Notes under the pieces: model-generated | What the model was told of the DNA's origin: nothing | The model's input: the letters and a program-made list of their open reading frames with translations, nothing else | The model's database searches: none | Assembly: GCF_913061305.1 (NCBI RefSeq) | Contig: NZ_CAJXST010000001.1 | Location: 62,001 to 126,000, forward strand | Direction: 5' to 3' | Length of the DNA: 64,000 nt | DNA from: an uncultured Porticoccus sp. | GTDB lineage: Bacteria > Pseudomonadota > Gammaproteobacteria > Pseudomonadales > Porticoccaceae | Shown: positions 10,601-19,794 of the stretch, one piece after another | Numbering within the stretch: position 1 is the first letter of the stretch | Layout: every line of letters begins with the position of its first letter | Translations under genes and position numbers: made by a program

Positions 10601-10749
10601 ACCACGTCCCTCGGTATTTTCGGAAACATTTCCTTGTCGAGGTCCGGCAAACTGGTCAGGCCACCCACCAGTACCATCAACATCAATAAATTGGCCGCAA
10701 TGGGATTGCTGACCCACCAATGAATCACCCCCCGACCTGACGTGCTCAT
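7627..10749 (-). CDS. RND efflux transporter, inner-membrane permease subunit
   Basis: 1040 residues, full length for an AcrB-type pump. It has an N-terminal helix after ISNPIA-like WWVSNPIAANLLM, two large periplasmic loops and twelve predicted membrane helices. The proton-relay pair Asp401-Asp402 in helix 4 (GIVVDDAIVVGE) matches multidrug or general RND exporters rather than heavy-metal pumps. It overlaps the upstream adaptor gene by four bases (ATGA) and precedes DUF2721. There is no outer-membrane channel gene here, so a TolC homologue elsewhere must be used. The substrate is unknown. Confidence 0.87.
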   Translation of the reverse strand: MSTSGRGVIHWWVSNPIAANLLMLMVLVGGLTSLPDLDKEMFPKIPRDVVQVEVPYPGAGPREVEEQICIRIEEQVHDLDGIEELRSFAYQGMGRIEIEVADGHDTQKLLNDVKSRVDAIDTLPVDSERPRIKEVLARTQILSLALAGPMAEADLKRLAESIRDEVIGLPGVTLAEIGGTRPEEVAVEISEETLRRYQLTFEDVVAAIRRSSVNLPAGEVREQAGDIVLQTRGQAYQREDFERIVVLRDTDGTQVLLGDIARINDGFAEQDLVSMFNGKPAVFINLFNTRNPDVVSSSEAVRAYVAEKLPSLQPGVELVVWRDLSVYLGSRIDLLSKNALGGLLLVFGLLVLFLRPALAFWVAAGIGICYVGTLWLMPYLGISVNIVSLFAFLLILGIVVDDAIVVGESIYSHHERGLSGNDSASLGALAVSKPVTFAVLTTIIVFVPMLLLPGDSSKLMAEMPKVAIIALTFSLLESFLILPAHLRHLKPEKEATWLFAKWLQRARNGASRWMKQFADHQFRPALESCLRHSGITMALFLAVLIVILGVFFTGWLRVAFFPVVEGEYLRASAELREGVSFDRSLAVMRQIEGGVEGLKQEPLLIGEDGRSVIENHYAESRENTVSVVLELSSNETRSISSKAVAELWQKHIGAVENVEDYRVEYTLMGRPKEINLLLRGKQIDELRLASVEIESLLLDYPGIFNVSSSFRTASKEIEISLKDNADTLGVGLSDIAGQLRNAFYGVEAQRIPREREDVKVMVRYPEAERARVSSLDELRIRTDDGRELPFNAVADITFVPGYTEIKRRDRKRMVEIEGELVSGAASADEIVAVFMRDHWSELVKKFPGLTLEIDGAQKDQKAFEIGFLQMMALALLAIYTLLAVEFRSYWQPVIVLSAVPFGIAGAIIGHLLFGKEISMPSMMGVLAAAGVVVNDNLVLIDRINQLKKEGWHAVDAVVQGARDRFRPIVLTSLTTFFGLTPILFERSAQAQFLIPMVISLAFGVLLATFVTLLLVPSIYITGERIRVYFSAGQQSIARSE

Positions 10750-11900
10750 GGGAGGTCCGGCGCCGACACAAGCACTGGAGACACCTTCATCCCTTCCACG
10801 ATATAACCCGGCCTCTCCAGCAGGATCAGCTGCCCCTCCGGTATACCCGTGATCAACAGGCTTTCCTCTAGTACCTGCAGTACCCGAACAGAGCCTGTAC
10901 GCAACCGGTTTTCCTCATCCAGCACGAGCAGTTGGTCTTTCTCATACAGGGCCTGGCGAGGCACACGAACCACTGCATCAAAGGAGCGGCCCGCCACCTC
11001 CGCATTGACAAACAGACCCGCCACCAGAGGTGGCGAATACTGATAGGGATTGGTTACCTCAACAATCCCGTAAATGACTCGACTTCGCGTATCAACCGTG
11101 GCATCTGTCCGCACCAGCAGGCCCGGCCAGTTGGCCTGTTGCCCGTTAAACCTCGCCGACAGGGTCACCTGAAGCGGGCTGTCGGCTTCAGGCCTGAGCG
11201 GCAGGCTCAAGCGCGACGCCTGACTCGCCGTTAATGGCAGGCGTACCGCCATGGTATGTGTCGCGAAAATCTCTGCCACCTGCGTGCCGGAACTCACATA
11301 CTGCCCCTGGTTCACCTGTGTCTGGCGTATCAGACCATCAAAGGGCGCGACAATCGTCGTACGCTCCAGATTGATACGGGCCTGCTCGAGATCCGCCCTA
11401 GTCCCCGCCAGGGCCGCTTCTGCCGCCTTTAACTGGGGCTCGCGCAGAAACAATGCGTTGCCTTCTCTATTACCCAAATCCCGCCACTCTCGCTTTGCCT
11501 GCCTGGCTTGTCCGCGCTCCATGGCAAGGGTTTTCTCTGCCTCGGCGACCCGTGAGGATGCCCGGATGACTTCGATATCGTAATCTCTGGAATCCAGTTG
11601 AAGCAGCACCTCGCCTTCACTGAAAAATCCGCCATCGACAAAATTCGCGGAAACAGACATCACCTGCCCCGCAACCTGGGCGGCCAACGCCACTTCAACT
11701 TTCGGCTTAACCGTGCCCTGGGTCAGCACACTGACCTGGCGACGCACTGGACGTGCCTTCATAGCAGGGATTTCTGGTGGCACCGGTTCCACCCGGGGCT
11801 GCTGGCCTGGCTCAGGTCTGATACCGGCCAGTACGACCACCACCAGAATGGCCACCAGCACAATCACCAGAGGAACAAGCGCTCTTTTTAATCGACCCAT
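10746..11900 (-). CDS. RND efflux periplasmic adaptor (membrane fusion protein)
   Basis: 384 residues of the HlyD/AcrA type. One N-terminal membrane anchor (about 8-27) is followed by a split lipoyl-like beta domain, a coiled coil (about 110-180: SSRVAEAEKTLAMERGQA...) and beta-barrel regions. There is no lipobox cysteine, so it is probably held by the uncleaved helix. It links the RND pump encoded immediately downstream to an outer-membrane channel. First gene of a three-gene operon. Confidence 0.85.
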   Translation of the reverse strand: MGRLKRALVPLVIVLVAILVVVVLAGIRPEPGQQPRVEPVPPEIPAMKARPVRRQVSVLTQGTVKPKVEVALAAQVAGQVMSVSANFVDGGFFSEGEVLLQLDSRDYDIEVIRASSRVAEAEKTLAMERGQARQAKREWRDLGNREGNALFLREPQLKAAEAALAGTRADLEQARINLERTTIVAPFDGLIRQTQVNQGQYVSSGTQVAEIFATHTMAVRLPLTASQASRLSLPLRPEADSPLQVTLSARFNGQQANWPGLLVRTDATVDTRSRVIYGIVEVTNPYQYSPPLVAGLFVNAEVAGRSFDAVVRVPRQALYEKDQLLVLDEENRLRTGSVRVLQVLEESLLITGIPEGQLILLERPGYIVEGMKVSPVLVSAPDLP

Positions 11901-12121
11901 GGTCTATTGATCATCCTTCAAATCGGGGAAAGTGACATTATCACAGGATCGCGTGAGATCCCGGCCCTTGCAGCAACTAAACGGGTAGTAATCTGGCGAA
12001 TATACCCATCACAGCTCAAAACAGCTCCTGTCATCAAAGCTTCTTCAATATGCCATGCCCCGGTCATCTGCGGCCACTAAGTTTCTGACAAAGTTCTGTA
12101 ATTAAAACTGTGAGGCCAGCT

Positions 12122-12928
12122 ATGCACTATAACGCCATATGGCTATCGGATATTCACCTGGGCTACCGGGACTGCAAGGCAAATTTCTTGCTGGACTTCC
12201 TCAATAAAACCCACACCAACCGGCTCTACTTGGTAGGCGATGTGGTCGATTTGTGGGCAATGAAACGCTCTTTTCTCTGGCCACCCAGTCATCACGAGGT
12301 GTTGCGCAAAATCATCGATCTGGCGAATAACGGCACCCGGGTGATTTATATACCGGGCAATCACGATGATCTGATGAGAGAAGTGGCTGGCACCGTGCTG
12401 CTCAACATCGAGATACACCAGCAATTTGTCCACACCACCCACGAAGGCAAAAAATTACTCTTGCTGCACGGTGATGAGTTCGATCATGCCGTGCTGTGCA
12501 ACCGGTTTGCGCGCCTGGCGGGGGACGCCGGCTACAGCCTGCTGCTACATTTTAACCGCTGGAGCAACATATTGAGACGTTGGTGGGGGCTGCCCTACTG
12601 GTCGCTGGCGCAGTATGTCAAAAACCGGGTCAGAAATGCCCGTGCGGCGATCATCGCTTTTGAAGAAGCCGCGGCCAAGGAAGCCATTCGTCAGGGCGCT
12701 GACGGTATTGTCTGCGGGCACATCCACCAACCGGAAATCCGAACGATCGACGGGATTCTCTATTGCAATGATGGCGATTGGGTGGAGAGCTGCACAGCAT
12801 TGGTTGAACATCGCCAGGGCAAACTCGAGCTGCTTCACTGGGGTGACCTGCAACAGGCGATCAAATGCGATCAGGCGGCCAATGACAGCACGATCAGCGC
12901 ACCGTATTCACTACCACGGCTCTCCTGA
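12122..12928 (+). CDS. calcineurin-like metallophosphoesterase, LpxH-type (UDP-2,3-diacylglucosamine diphosphatase family)
   Basis: 268 residues from an ATG preceded by GTGAGG; an in-frame GTG twelve bases upstream is less likely. The metal-binding motifs are all present in order: SDIHLG (N-terminus), GDVVD, GNHDD, HGDEFD and GHIHQPE. The family contains lipid A enzymes that hydrolyse UDP-diacylglucosamine, but this branch (long, with an RRWWGLPYWS segment) is distinct from classical LpxH. The precise substrate is therefore uncertain. It converges on ugd with a gap of 22 bases. Confidence 0.72.
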   Translation: MHYNAIWLSDIHLGYRDCKANFLLDFLNKTHTNRLYLVGDVVDLWAMKRSFLWPPSHHEVLRKIIDLANNGTRVIYIPGNHDDLMREVAGTVLLNIEIHQQFVHTTHEGKKLLLLHGDEFDHAVLCNRFARLAGDAGYSLLLHFNRWSNILRRWWGLPYWSLAQYVKNRVRNARAAIIAFEEAAAKEAIRQGADGIVCGHIHQPEIRTIDGILYCNDGDWVESCTALVEHRQGKLELLHWGDLQQAIKCDQAANDSTISAPYSLPRLS

Positions 12929-12950
12929 AGGACAACGGCGCCATGGACAA

Positions 12951-14348
12951 TCAGGTCACTGCCTGCGCCAGCGTATTGCGCGCCCCTATCACTGCAGGGT
13001 CACTGTTGACCCGCTGTTTCACGACACCCGTCCGCCCCATCGCCAGATAATCAAAACCGGCTTCGGCAACCCGCCTGGGATCAAACAGGTTGCGGCCATC
13101 GACAATCATGGGTCGATTCATTTTCTCGGCAAGCGCCACGAAGTCAGGGGCCCAGAAGTGTTTCCATTCTGTACAGATCACCAACGCATCGGCACCTTTC
13201 GCCGCAGACTCTTTGGTGCCCACCAGCACCAGGTCGTCGCGATCGCCATAGATGCGCTGACACTCTTCCATGGCACGCGGGTCGTATGCCTGTACCAGGG
13301 CGCCATGCTGCCAGAGAGACTCCAGTAGCACCCTGCTCGGGGCCTCGCGCATATCGTCGGTTCGAGGCTTGAATGCCAGCCCCCACACGGCAATGGTTTT
13401 CCCCTTCAGGTCACCATTAAAGTAATGATAGAGCTTCTCAAACAACCGCTGTTTCTGCTCGCTGTTGACCTGCTGTACCGCCGACAGCAGGGGGGTGCGG
13501 TAACCCACCTTTTCAGCCGTCACCTGCAGGGCACGAACATCCTTTGGAAAACAGGAGCCACCGTAGCCACAACCGGGGTAAATAAAATGGTAGCCAATGC
13601 GGGGGTCCGCACCAATGCCCAGACGAACTTTTTCGATATCGGCACCCAGGTATTCGGCAAGATTCGCTATCTCATTGATAAAACTGATTTTGGTGGCCAG
13701 CATCGCATTTGCAGCGTATTTGGTCAGTTCCGCTGAGCGCACGTCCATGACCATCAACTTTTCATGATTGCGATTAAACGGCGCATAAAGTTCCCGCATA
13801 ATGCCGGTAGCCCGCTCGGAACCAGTGCCAAGTACAATCCGGTCCGGCTTCATAAAATCACCGATGGCTGCACCTTCTTTCAGAAACTCGGGGTTTGACA
13901 CCACGTCAAAGGGTATATCGAGCGCACGATGATGGAGCTTCTTTTCTACCAGGGCCCTTACTTCATCGGCTGTGCCCACGGGCACCGTGGATTTATTGAC
14001 GATCACGGCAGAGTCCTGCAGATACTCGCCAATGGTATCTGCCACTGACAGCACATGCCGGATGTCCGCCTCACCATCTTCATCACAGGGCGTACCCACG
14101 GCGATAAAAATCACTTCACCGTGGGTCACGGCTTCGGCAGCGTCGGTCGTAAATATCAACGATCCCTCCCGTTGCGCCTCTACCAGGTAGTCCTCCAGAC
14201 CGGGTTCAAAAATAGGGGCTATCCCTCGACGCAACGCATCTATCTTCAGTGCATCCTGATCAATACAGGAAACCTGATGGCCAACATGGGCAAGACACAC
14301 ACTGGTCACCAACCCCACATAGCCTCCACCAAATACCGTCACTCTCAT
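12951..14348 (-). CDS. ugd: UDP-glucose 6-dehydrogenase
   Basis: 465 residues. It oxidises UDP-glucose to UDP-glucuronate with two NAD, a precursor for surface polysaccharides. The N-terminal Rossmann motif VFGGGYVGLV and the catalytic Cys266 in GYGGSCFPKD are present, as is the C-terminal UDP-binding domain. The ATG is chosen because a GGGG ribosome binding site lies eight bases before it; an upstream in-frame GTG sits too close to that site. Confidence 0.92.
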   Translation of the reverse strand: MRVTVFGGGYVGLVTSVCLAHVGHQVSCIDQDALKIDALRRGIAPIFEPGLEDYLVEAQREGSLIFTTDAAEAVTHGEVIFIAVGTPCDEDGEADIRHVLSVADTIGEYLQDSAVIVNKSTVPVGTADEVRALVEKKLHHRALDIPFDVVSNPEFLKEGAAIGDFMKPDRIVLGTGSERATGIMRELYAPFNRNHEKLMVMDVRSAELTKYAANAMLATKISFINEIANLAEYLGADIEKVRLGIGADPRIGYHFIYPGCGYGGSCFPKDVRALQVTAEKVGYRTPLLSAVQQVNSEQKQRLFEKLYHYFNGDLKGKTIAVWGLAFKPRTDDMREAPSRVLLESLWQHGALVQAYDPRAMEECQRIYGDRDDLVLVGTKESAAKGADALVICTEWKHFWAPDFVALAEKMNRPMIVDGRNLFDPRRVAEAGFDYLAMGRTGVVKQRVNSDPAVIGARNTLAQAVT

Positions 14349-14570
14349 TCCACACACCCCATCATTTGAGTGGATTCATGGTGTGACTGTGGCATGACAG
14401 CCTTATGGCATTTTTTTTGGGGTTTTGTGACAGCCCCCGGGCTCTTGCAATGGCGGCAATTCAGTTACACTTAGCTGGCCGTAAACTATCAACTTTCAAA
14501 CCTTTGCTCTGCCGGGTGCTACTTGCCGGGGAAGACAAGAAAACGATCTTGGCCTGATAAGGAATTTAAC

Positions 14571-16157
14571 TTGCCGCTACTAAAAAACCGTTTGGCCCTG
14601 CTGACTGCCGCGACCGGGGAACAGCTCCTGACCGGGATGATCAGGGGTATTGAGAAAGAGAGCCTACGGGTGACACCGGCCGGCAAACTGGCACAGACCC
14701 CCCACCCGCCGGCATTGGGGTCTGCGTTGACCCACCCGAAAATCACCACGGATTACTCAGAGGCGTTACTGGAATTCATTACCCCGCCTTCCAGTGATGC
14801 CGACCTGGTGCTGCAAACCCTGGAGGATATCCACCGCTTCACTTACCACAGGATTGGCGATGAATTGCTCTGGGCCAACAGTATGCCCTGCCAGCTCAGT
14901 GGCGACAGTGATATTCCAGTGGGCTATTACGGCACCTCCAATATCGGCAAAATGAAAAGTGTTTACCGGGTCGGTCTGGGCCACCGCTATGGCCGTCTGA
15001 TGCAAACGATTGCCGGTATCCACTACAATTTTTCAGCCCCGGATTCACTCTGGGAGATGTTGCGCAAGGCAGAGAATCCCGGCCAGTCGCTGCAGGATTT
15101 TAAAACTGAAAACTACTTTGCCCTGATTCGCAATTTCCGCCGCCACTTCTGGTTATTACTCTATCTGTTCGGTGCATCGCCCGGGGTTTGTCGCAGCTTT
15201 GTCAGGGGCCGCGAGCATCGCCTGATACCCTTTGGCAAAGATGATCACAGCCTCTACGCACCCGACGCCACCTCACTGAGAATGGGCGATCTGGGTTATC
15301 AAAGCACGGCCCAGGAGCAACTGATTGTCTGTTATAACGATCTGCGCAGCTACGTGACCACCCTCCGCGGTGCGCTGGTCAAACCCTATCCGGCGTACGA
15401 ATCGGTAGGACTCAAAGACCGCCATGGCGAGTACCATCAACTGAGCACCCATTTACTGCAGATTGAAAACGAGTTTTACAGCACCATTCGGCCAAAGCGA
15501 ACGACCAACACCGGAGAGACACCATTGAGGGCCCTGTGGGAGCGCGGTGTTGAGTATATCGAGGTGCGCTGTATTGACCTGAACCCTTACCAACCACTGG
15601 GCATTGATCGTGAGCAGATAGATTTTCTCGATATTTTTCTGCTCACTTGTCTGTTGGCCAACAGTCCGGACACCGATGACCAGGAATACCGAAATATTCT
15701 GGATAATCAACGGTGCACGGTTTATCGGGGACGGGATCCTCAGCTCACCCTCCGGGATGGCGGAAGTGACCGATCACTTGTCGAGTGGGCCGAAGCCATA
15801 TTTGCCGACATGTCACCAGTGGCTGACATGCTGGATGATCACCATGGCGATGACCGTTACCAAAAAACGTTGTTGTCACTCCGCCGCCGGCTGAAGGACC
15901 CCTCTCTGACCCCCTCCGCCCGGATGCTGGAGGAAATGGCAGGCACTAACCAGACATTCTTTCGCGTCGCCATGAAATACGCCACCCGGCACCGCGAATA
16001 CTTTCTGGACACGCCGCTGGACCGGGAGACTGAGGCACACTACCAACAGCTGGCCCGCGATTCCCTGCGACAACAACAGGAGATTGAGCAGCGCGATGAC
16101 CGAAGTTTTGACCAGTTTCTGGCCGATTATTACCGACAGTATGATTTTCTGCTGTGA
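14571..16157 (+). CDS. gshA: glutamate-cysteine ligase
   Basis: 528 residues. First step of glutathione synthesis, joining glutamate and cysteine with ATP. Family hallmarks include RGIEKESLRV near residue 24, ALGSALTHPKITTDYSEALLEFITP and YIEVRCIDLNPYQP. The start is a TTG with AAGGA seven bases upstream, which aligns with the N-terminus of E. coli GshA. A TTG 48 bases further upstream has no such site. The gene heads an overlapping operon (acpH, dsbB, lrgA, lrgB). Confidence 0.92.
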   Translation: MPLLKNRLALLTAATGEQLLTGMIRGIEKESLRVTPAGKLAQTPHPPALGSALTHPKITTDYSEALLEFITPPSSDADLVLQTLEDIHRFTYHRIGDELLWANSMPCQLSGDSDIPVGYYGTSNIGKMKSVYRVGLGHRYGRLMQTIAGIHYNFSAPDSLWEMLRKAENPGQSLQDFKTENYFALIRNFRRHFWLLLYLFGASPGVCRSFVRGREHRLIPFGKDDHSLYAPDATSLRMGDLGYQSTAQEQLIVCYNDLRSYVTTLRGALVKPYPAYESVGLKDRHGEYHQLSTHLLQIENEFYSTIRPKRTTNTGETPLRALWERGVEYIEVRCIDLNPYQPLGIDREQIDFLDIFLLTCLLANSPDTDDQEYRNILDNQRCTVYRGRDPQLTLRDGGSDRSLVEWAEAIFADMSPVADMLDDHHGDDRYQKTLLSLRRRLKDPSLTPSARMLEEMAGTNQTFFRVAMKYATRHREYFLDTPLDRETEAHYQQLARDSLRQQQEIEQRDDRSFDQFLADYYRQYDFLL

Positions 16158-16735
16158 ACTACCTCGCCCATATCCATCTGGCAGGCCAATGTCCGGAACA
16201 GATGATCGGTGGATTACTGGGTGATTTCGTCAAGGGGCCCCTCCGGGGAGATTACCCGCCAGCGATCGAGGCGGGGATTTTACTGCATCGAAAAATAGAC
16301 GTTTTTACCGACAATCTTCCGCCGGTCCGGACTGCCATCGCTCGCTTCGAACCACCCTACCGGCGTTTTGGCGGAATACTGCTCGACCTCTGCTACGACC
16401 ACTTTCTGGCCGACAACTGGTCGAGGTATCACCATCGTCCCCTCACAGACTTCTGCCAGGATTTTTACCGCGACCTGTCCGCTTATGCAGAGATTTTACC
16501 GGACGGAGCCAAACGTTTCAGTGAAGTGGCGCCCCGGGTAAACTGGCTTGAAAACTACGCACAGTTTCAAAATCTGGAATATATGCTGGAACGCATCGGT
16601 CAACGTTTTAAAACACCGGTACCCCTTCACCGGGCTTTCCCGGAACTGCAGCGGGACTACCGGTTATTGTCCAATGAGTTTCACCAGATCTTCCCCCTGT
16701 TGATTGAGTTTACTGAAACCCAACGTCTAAAATGA
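16154..16735 (+). CDS. acpH: acyl carrier protein phosphodiesterase
   Basis: 193 residues beginning at a GTG that overlaps the gshA stop by four bases (GTGA). The N-terminus MNYLAHIHLA, the GGLLGDFVKG block and the HRKID and CYDHFLADNW motifs are typical of AcpH, which removes 4-phosphopantetheine from acyl carrier protein. The histidine and aspartate positions of the HD-like metal site appear intact. Confidence 0.85.
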   Translation: MNYLAHIHLAGQCPEQMIGGLLGDFVKGPLRGDYPPAIEAGILLHRKIDVFTDNLPPVRTAIARFEPPYRRFGGILLDLCYDHFLADNWSRYHHRPLTDFCQDFYRDLSAYAEILPDGAKRFSEVAPRVNWLENYAQFQNLEYMLERIGQRFKTPVPLHRAFPELQRDYRLLSNEFHQIFPLLIEFTETQRLK

Positions 16736-16760
16736 ATGGCCTCCTGAAGGGAATAATCCA

Positions 16761-17240
16761 ATGATACCGACGACCAGACAGACCAATCTGGTGATCTTTC
16801 TCGGCTGCACGCTGCTGATCCTGATCGCCCTTTACATGCAACACATGATGGGACTGGTTCCCTGTTACCTCTGTGTCACCCAGCGGGTATTCGTCATAGC
16901 CACCGGACTTATCGCCCTGCTGGCATTTCTTCATCACCGGCACACACGCTTTTACGGTGCTCTCACCGCCCTCAGCGCACTGGCAGGTGGTTTTTTCTCC
17001 GGCAAACAGCTCTGGTTGCAACACCTGCCGGAGGAGCAGGTTCCCGCCTGCGGGCCGCCGGTAGAATACCTGTTTGACGTTTTCAAATTCAGCGATGCGT
17101 TGGGCATGCTGCTGCGCGGTGACGGCAACTGTGCCGAGGTACAATGGCTGTTTCTCGGTCTCAGCATTCCCGGTTGGGCTCTGGTTTGTTTTCTCCTGCT
17201 GGCTGCGCTGGGTGTGTGGCAAATGGTGCGCCGCCGGTGA
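16761..17240 (+). CDS. dsbB: disulfide bond formation protein B
   Basis: 159 residues with four membrane helices. It re-oxidises DsbA and passes electrons to quinone. The first periplasmic loop carries the redox pair CYLC (about 36-39) and the second loop has two further cysteines (PACG and NCAE), the full set needed for activity. It follows acpH by 25 bases and overlaps lrgA by four. No dsbA is in the window. Confidence 0.88.
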   Translation: MIPTTRQTNLVIFLGCTLLILIALYMQHMMGLVPCYLCVTQRVFVIATGLIALLAFLHHRHTRFYGALTALSALAGGFFSGKQLWLQHLPEEQVPACGPPVEYLFDVFKFSDALGMLLRGDGNCAEVQWLFLGLSIPGWALVCFLLLAALGVWQMVRRR

Positions 17241-17596
17241 ACTTGCTGCGCGGACTCGCCGTACTGGTTCTGTTTCAGGGCATTGGTGAGGGGATCAGTC
17301 ACATCGCCGGGATACCGGTACCCGGCCCGGTAATCGGCATGGTCCTGTTATTTCTGGCACTGCAGTTCAGCCACACGGAAACACCGGCCTGGCTGGGGCG
17401 AACGGGCCACTCGCTTATCCGCTGGCTGTCTCTGATGTTCCTGCCCGCCTGCACCGGCCTGTTTTTTCTGCCCGACATTTCCCGGAACCAATGGCTCCCC
17501 ATCGCCGGGGCCATTGTTCTGGCAACCTTGCTAACATTGCTATTGACTGCCCTGTTGATGCAAAAACTGATGCCCGCTGAGGCCGATCGCCCATGA
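17237..17596 (+). CDS. lrgA: CidA/LrgA family membrane protein
   Basis: 119 residues from a GTG overlapping the dsbB stop (GTGA). Four hydrophobic helices and the family signature IPVPGPVIGMVLLFLAL are visible. These proteins are holin-like and act with LrgB; in some species the pair exports pyruvate or affects autolysis. The four-base overlap with lrgB supports co-translation. Confidence 0.85.
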   Translation: MNLLRGLAVLVLFQGIGEGISHIAGIPVPGPVIGMVLLFLALQFSHTETPAWLGRTGHSLIRWLSLMFLPACTGLFFLPDISRNQWLPIAGAIVLATLLTLLLTALLMQKLMPAEADRP

Positions 17597-18300
17597 CAGC
17601 GTGGCTGGGCACTATCCTGCTATTGGCACTGACCTTTGTTGCTTTCGCTGCCGCTCTCTGGCTGTATCGGCTCAATCGGGGTCGGCCCACCCTACAGGCA
17701 CTGATGCACCCGCTGGTTACCGGTCCGTTAATGGTAAGTGCCATGCTGGTCGCCACCCATATTGATTACGACCAATACCGGGAGGCCAATCAACTGTTCT
17801 TTTTTTTGCTGGGTACCACAACCGTTGCGTTGGCCATCCCGCTGCACCAGCAATTTCATCATATTAGTCGACTGTTCAGGCCGCTAATCATTACGCTGAT
17901 ATTTGGTGCCAGTTTTGCCGTGGCAAGTGCCCTGATCATCGCCTGGTTACTGGGTGGCTCCGTGGAGACACTGATTTCATTGGCACCCAAGTCAGTCACT
18001 ACACCCATCGCCCTTGGCCTGTCGGAAAAGATTGGCGGTCTGCCGGCACTGACTGCCGGGGTGGTTGTCTTTACCGGCGTGGTGGGGGCGGTGATGGGTC
18101 CCCTGATATTTCGTTGGCTGGGCATTACGGATGACCGCATCATCGGCTTTGTCACTGGAATTTGTGCGCACGGGGTCGGGACAACCCGTGCCTTTGAAAT
18201 CAGCGCCCGTTGCGGCGCTTTCGCCAGCCTGGGACTCGGCATGACAGGCGCGCTGACGGCTTTCAGCCTGCCGTGGCTGGTCATTTTTTTCCTCAATTAG
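17593..18300 (+). CDS. lrgB: LrgB family membrane protein
   Basis: 235 residues, a highly hydrophobic protein with about seven helices. The conserved block SLAPKSVTTPIALGLSEKIGG and GICAHGVGTTRAFE are LrgB/CidB hallmarks. It partners the LrgA encoded just upstream. Last gene of the gshA operon. Confidence 0.87.
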   Translation: MTAWLGTILLLALTFVAFAAALWLYRLNRGRPTLQALMHPLVTGPLMVSAMLVATHIDYDQYREANQLFFFLLGTTTVALAIPLHQQFHHISRLFRPLIITLIFGASFAVASALIIAWLLGGSVETLISLAPKSVTTPIALGLSEKIGGLPALTAGVVVFTGVVGAVMGPLIFRWLGITDDRIIGFVTGICAHGVGTTRAFEISARCGAFASLGLGMTGALTAFSLPWLVIFFLN

Positions 18301-18402
18301 CCCTGACAGCTATTGTGGCCGGGCACGCCCAATGTGTGCTTGCCACACACAGACTGTTTCCCTATGCTTGGTGCATTCCAATAATCACAAGCAGCACTGT
18401 TT

Positions 18403-18879
18403 ATGCTAGAGAATTGTAAGTCGGCCCAGGAACGTTGGGGGGGTGTCAGCCAGCTGATCGATCAGTGGCTGGAGGAGCGGCAGGAGATGCTGGTTCGCTT
18501 CTGTGCGCTGGGCGAAATCCGCCATTTCAGTAGCGAGGATCCCTCACAGGGCAAGAAGGTCAAAACCTTTTTTGAAATTCTTGTGGACTACACCTCTGCA
18601 GGCCACTTTGAAATTTACGATCAGTTGATCCGTGAGGGTAACAGCTATCGGGATAAAGACGCACTGGAGGCCGCCAACGGGCTGCTGGAGACAATTGATG
18701 CTACAACAGAGCTGATCCTTGACTTCAATGACAAGTATCTGGAGACCGATGACCTCACCTCTCTGGCAGCGGATCTGTCCACACTGGGAGAAGCCATTGA
18801 GTCGCGGCTCGAGGCCGAGGACTGCATGATCGAAGTCCTGCATTCTGCACATCACGATCAATCCCATAAAGACAACTAG
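18403..18879 (+). CDS. rsd: Rsd/AlgQ family anti-sigma-70 regulator
   Basis: 158 residues, all-helical and acidic at the C-terminus. The N-terminal WGGVSQLIDQWLEERQEMLVRF matches the Rsd/AlgQ signature. These proteins bind region 4 of the housekeeping sigma factor and, in Pseudomonas, influence alginate and siderophore genes. The gene stands alone, and no strong ribosome binding site is seen. It ends before a hairpin terminator shared with the convergent isomerase gene. Confidence 0.83.
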   Translation: MLENCKSAQERWGGVSQLIDQWLEERQEMLVRFCALGEIRHFSSEDPSQGKKVKTFFEILVDYTSAGHFEIYDQLIREGNSYRDKDALEAANGLLETIDATTELILDFNDKYLETDDLTSLAADLSTLGEAIESRLEAEDCMIEVLHSAHHDQSHKDN

Positions 18880-18938
18880 CATGCCCGGCCAATGGCATCG
18901 GAAAATTTTCGTACGTCATTACCGAATTGACCACCAAT

Positions 18939-18964
18939 AAAAAAGGCCCATGAGGGCCTTTTTT
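18939..18964. terminator. bidirectional terminator between rsd and the FKBP gene
   Basis: AAAAAAGGCCC-ATGA-GGGCCTTTTTT is a perfect stem with an A run on one side and a T run on the other, so it can end transcripts from both convergent genes. Confidence 0.9.
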
Positions 18965-18991
18965 GATTGACCGGACAAAACTGGGCTCGAA

Positions 18992-19744
18992 TTAATCGAG
19001 GCCCATCACTTCGACCAGTTCCACTTCAAAAATCAGTGTGGCATTGGGGCCGATCAGTCCAGCTGTGCCATTTGGACCGTAGGCAAGATCGGAGGGTATG
19101 TAGAGCTCCCACTTGGCCCCTTCCTGCATTTTCTGCAGTGCTTCAGTCCAACCTGGAATCACCTGTCCGACGTTCAGCTCTATCGCACCACCGTGTTTCT
19201 CGGAGGCATCAAACTCAGTACCGTCAACCAGCGTCCCCCGATACTCCACGGAGACCTGATCGTTGGCATCAGGCGATGCGCCCGTACCGGCAGTAATGAC
19301 CTTGTACTGCAGGCCGGTTTCAGTGGTAATCACACCCTCTTTATTGGCGTTGGCAGCAAGAAAGGCCTTCCCCTCAGCGGCATTTTTCTCTCCTGCTTCT
19401 GCCATCTCTGCCTGCTTTTCACCATTTAATGACTGTTGCTTGGCCTGCTGCTCCGCATGGAAGGTTTCAATCACCTCGGCCAGCTCTTCGTTATCAATAC
19501 GCGGAGGACGATTATCGAGTGCGTCAGCCAGACCCGCGGCGAAGGTTTCGCGGTCCAGCTCAATACCACCCATCGCCAATTGGCCACCCATATCCACACC
19601 AATGACATAACTGTACTTCTGTAATTGCGTTTCCAGAACCGGCTCCTGATCTTGATCGCTTGTCTGCTGTGTCTGGGGCTTTTCACTGCAGGCGCCAAGG
19701 GCAAAAATGGCCGTCGAAGCCAGCAGTAGATATTTCATTTTCAT
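18992..19744 (-). CDS. FKBP-type peptidyl-prolyl isomerase lipoprotein (FkpA/Mip type)
   Basis: 250 residues. The signal peptide ends in the lipobox LGAC (Cys19), so the protein should be a periplasm-facing lipoprotein. A dimerising helical N-terminal domain with a long Q/E/K/A-rich helix (about 95-135) is followed by a C-terminal FKBP domain (VSVEYRGTLVDGTEFDAS, VIPGWTEALQKM, LIFEVELVEV). It assists folding of envelope proteins. Confidence 0.87.
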   Translation of the reverse strand: MKMKYLLLASTAIFALGACSEKPQTQQTSDQDQEPVLETQLQKYSYVIGVDMGGQLAMGGIELDRETFAAGLADALDNRPPRIDNEELAEVIETFHAEQQAKQQSLNGEKQAEMAEAGEKNAAEGKAFLAANANKEGVITTETGLQYKVITAGTGASPDANDQVSVEYRGTLVDGTEFDASEKHGGAIELNVGQVIPGWTEALQKMQEGAKWELYIPSDLAYGPNGTAGLIGPNATLIFEVELVEVMGLD

Positions 19745-19794
19745 AATCAGTACCTTGTATGGAAAATCAATTTAAGTGTTATGTTAACGTAAAT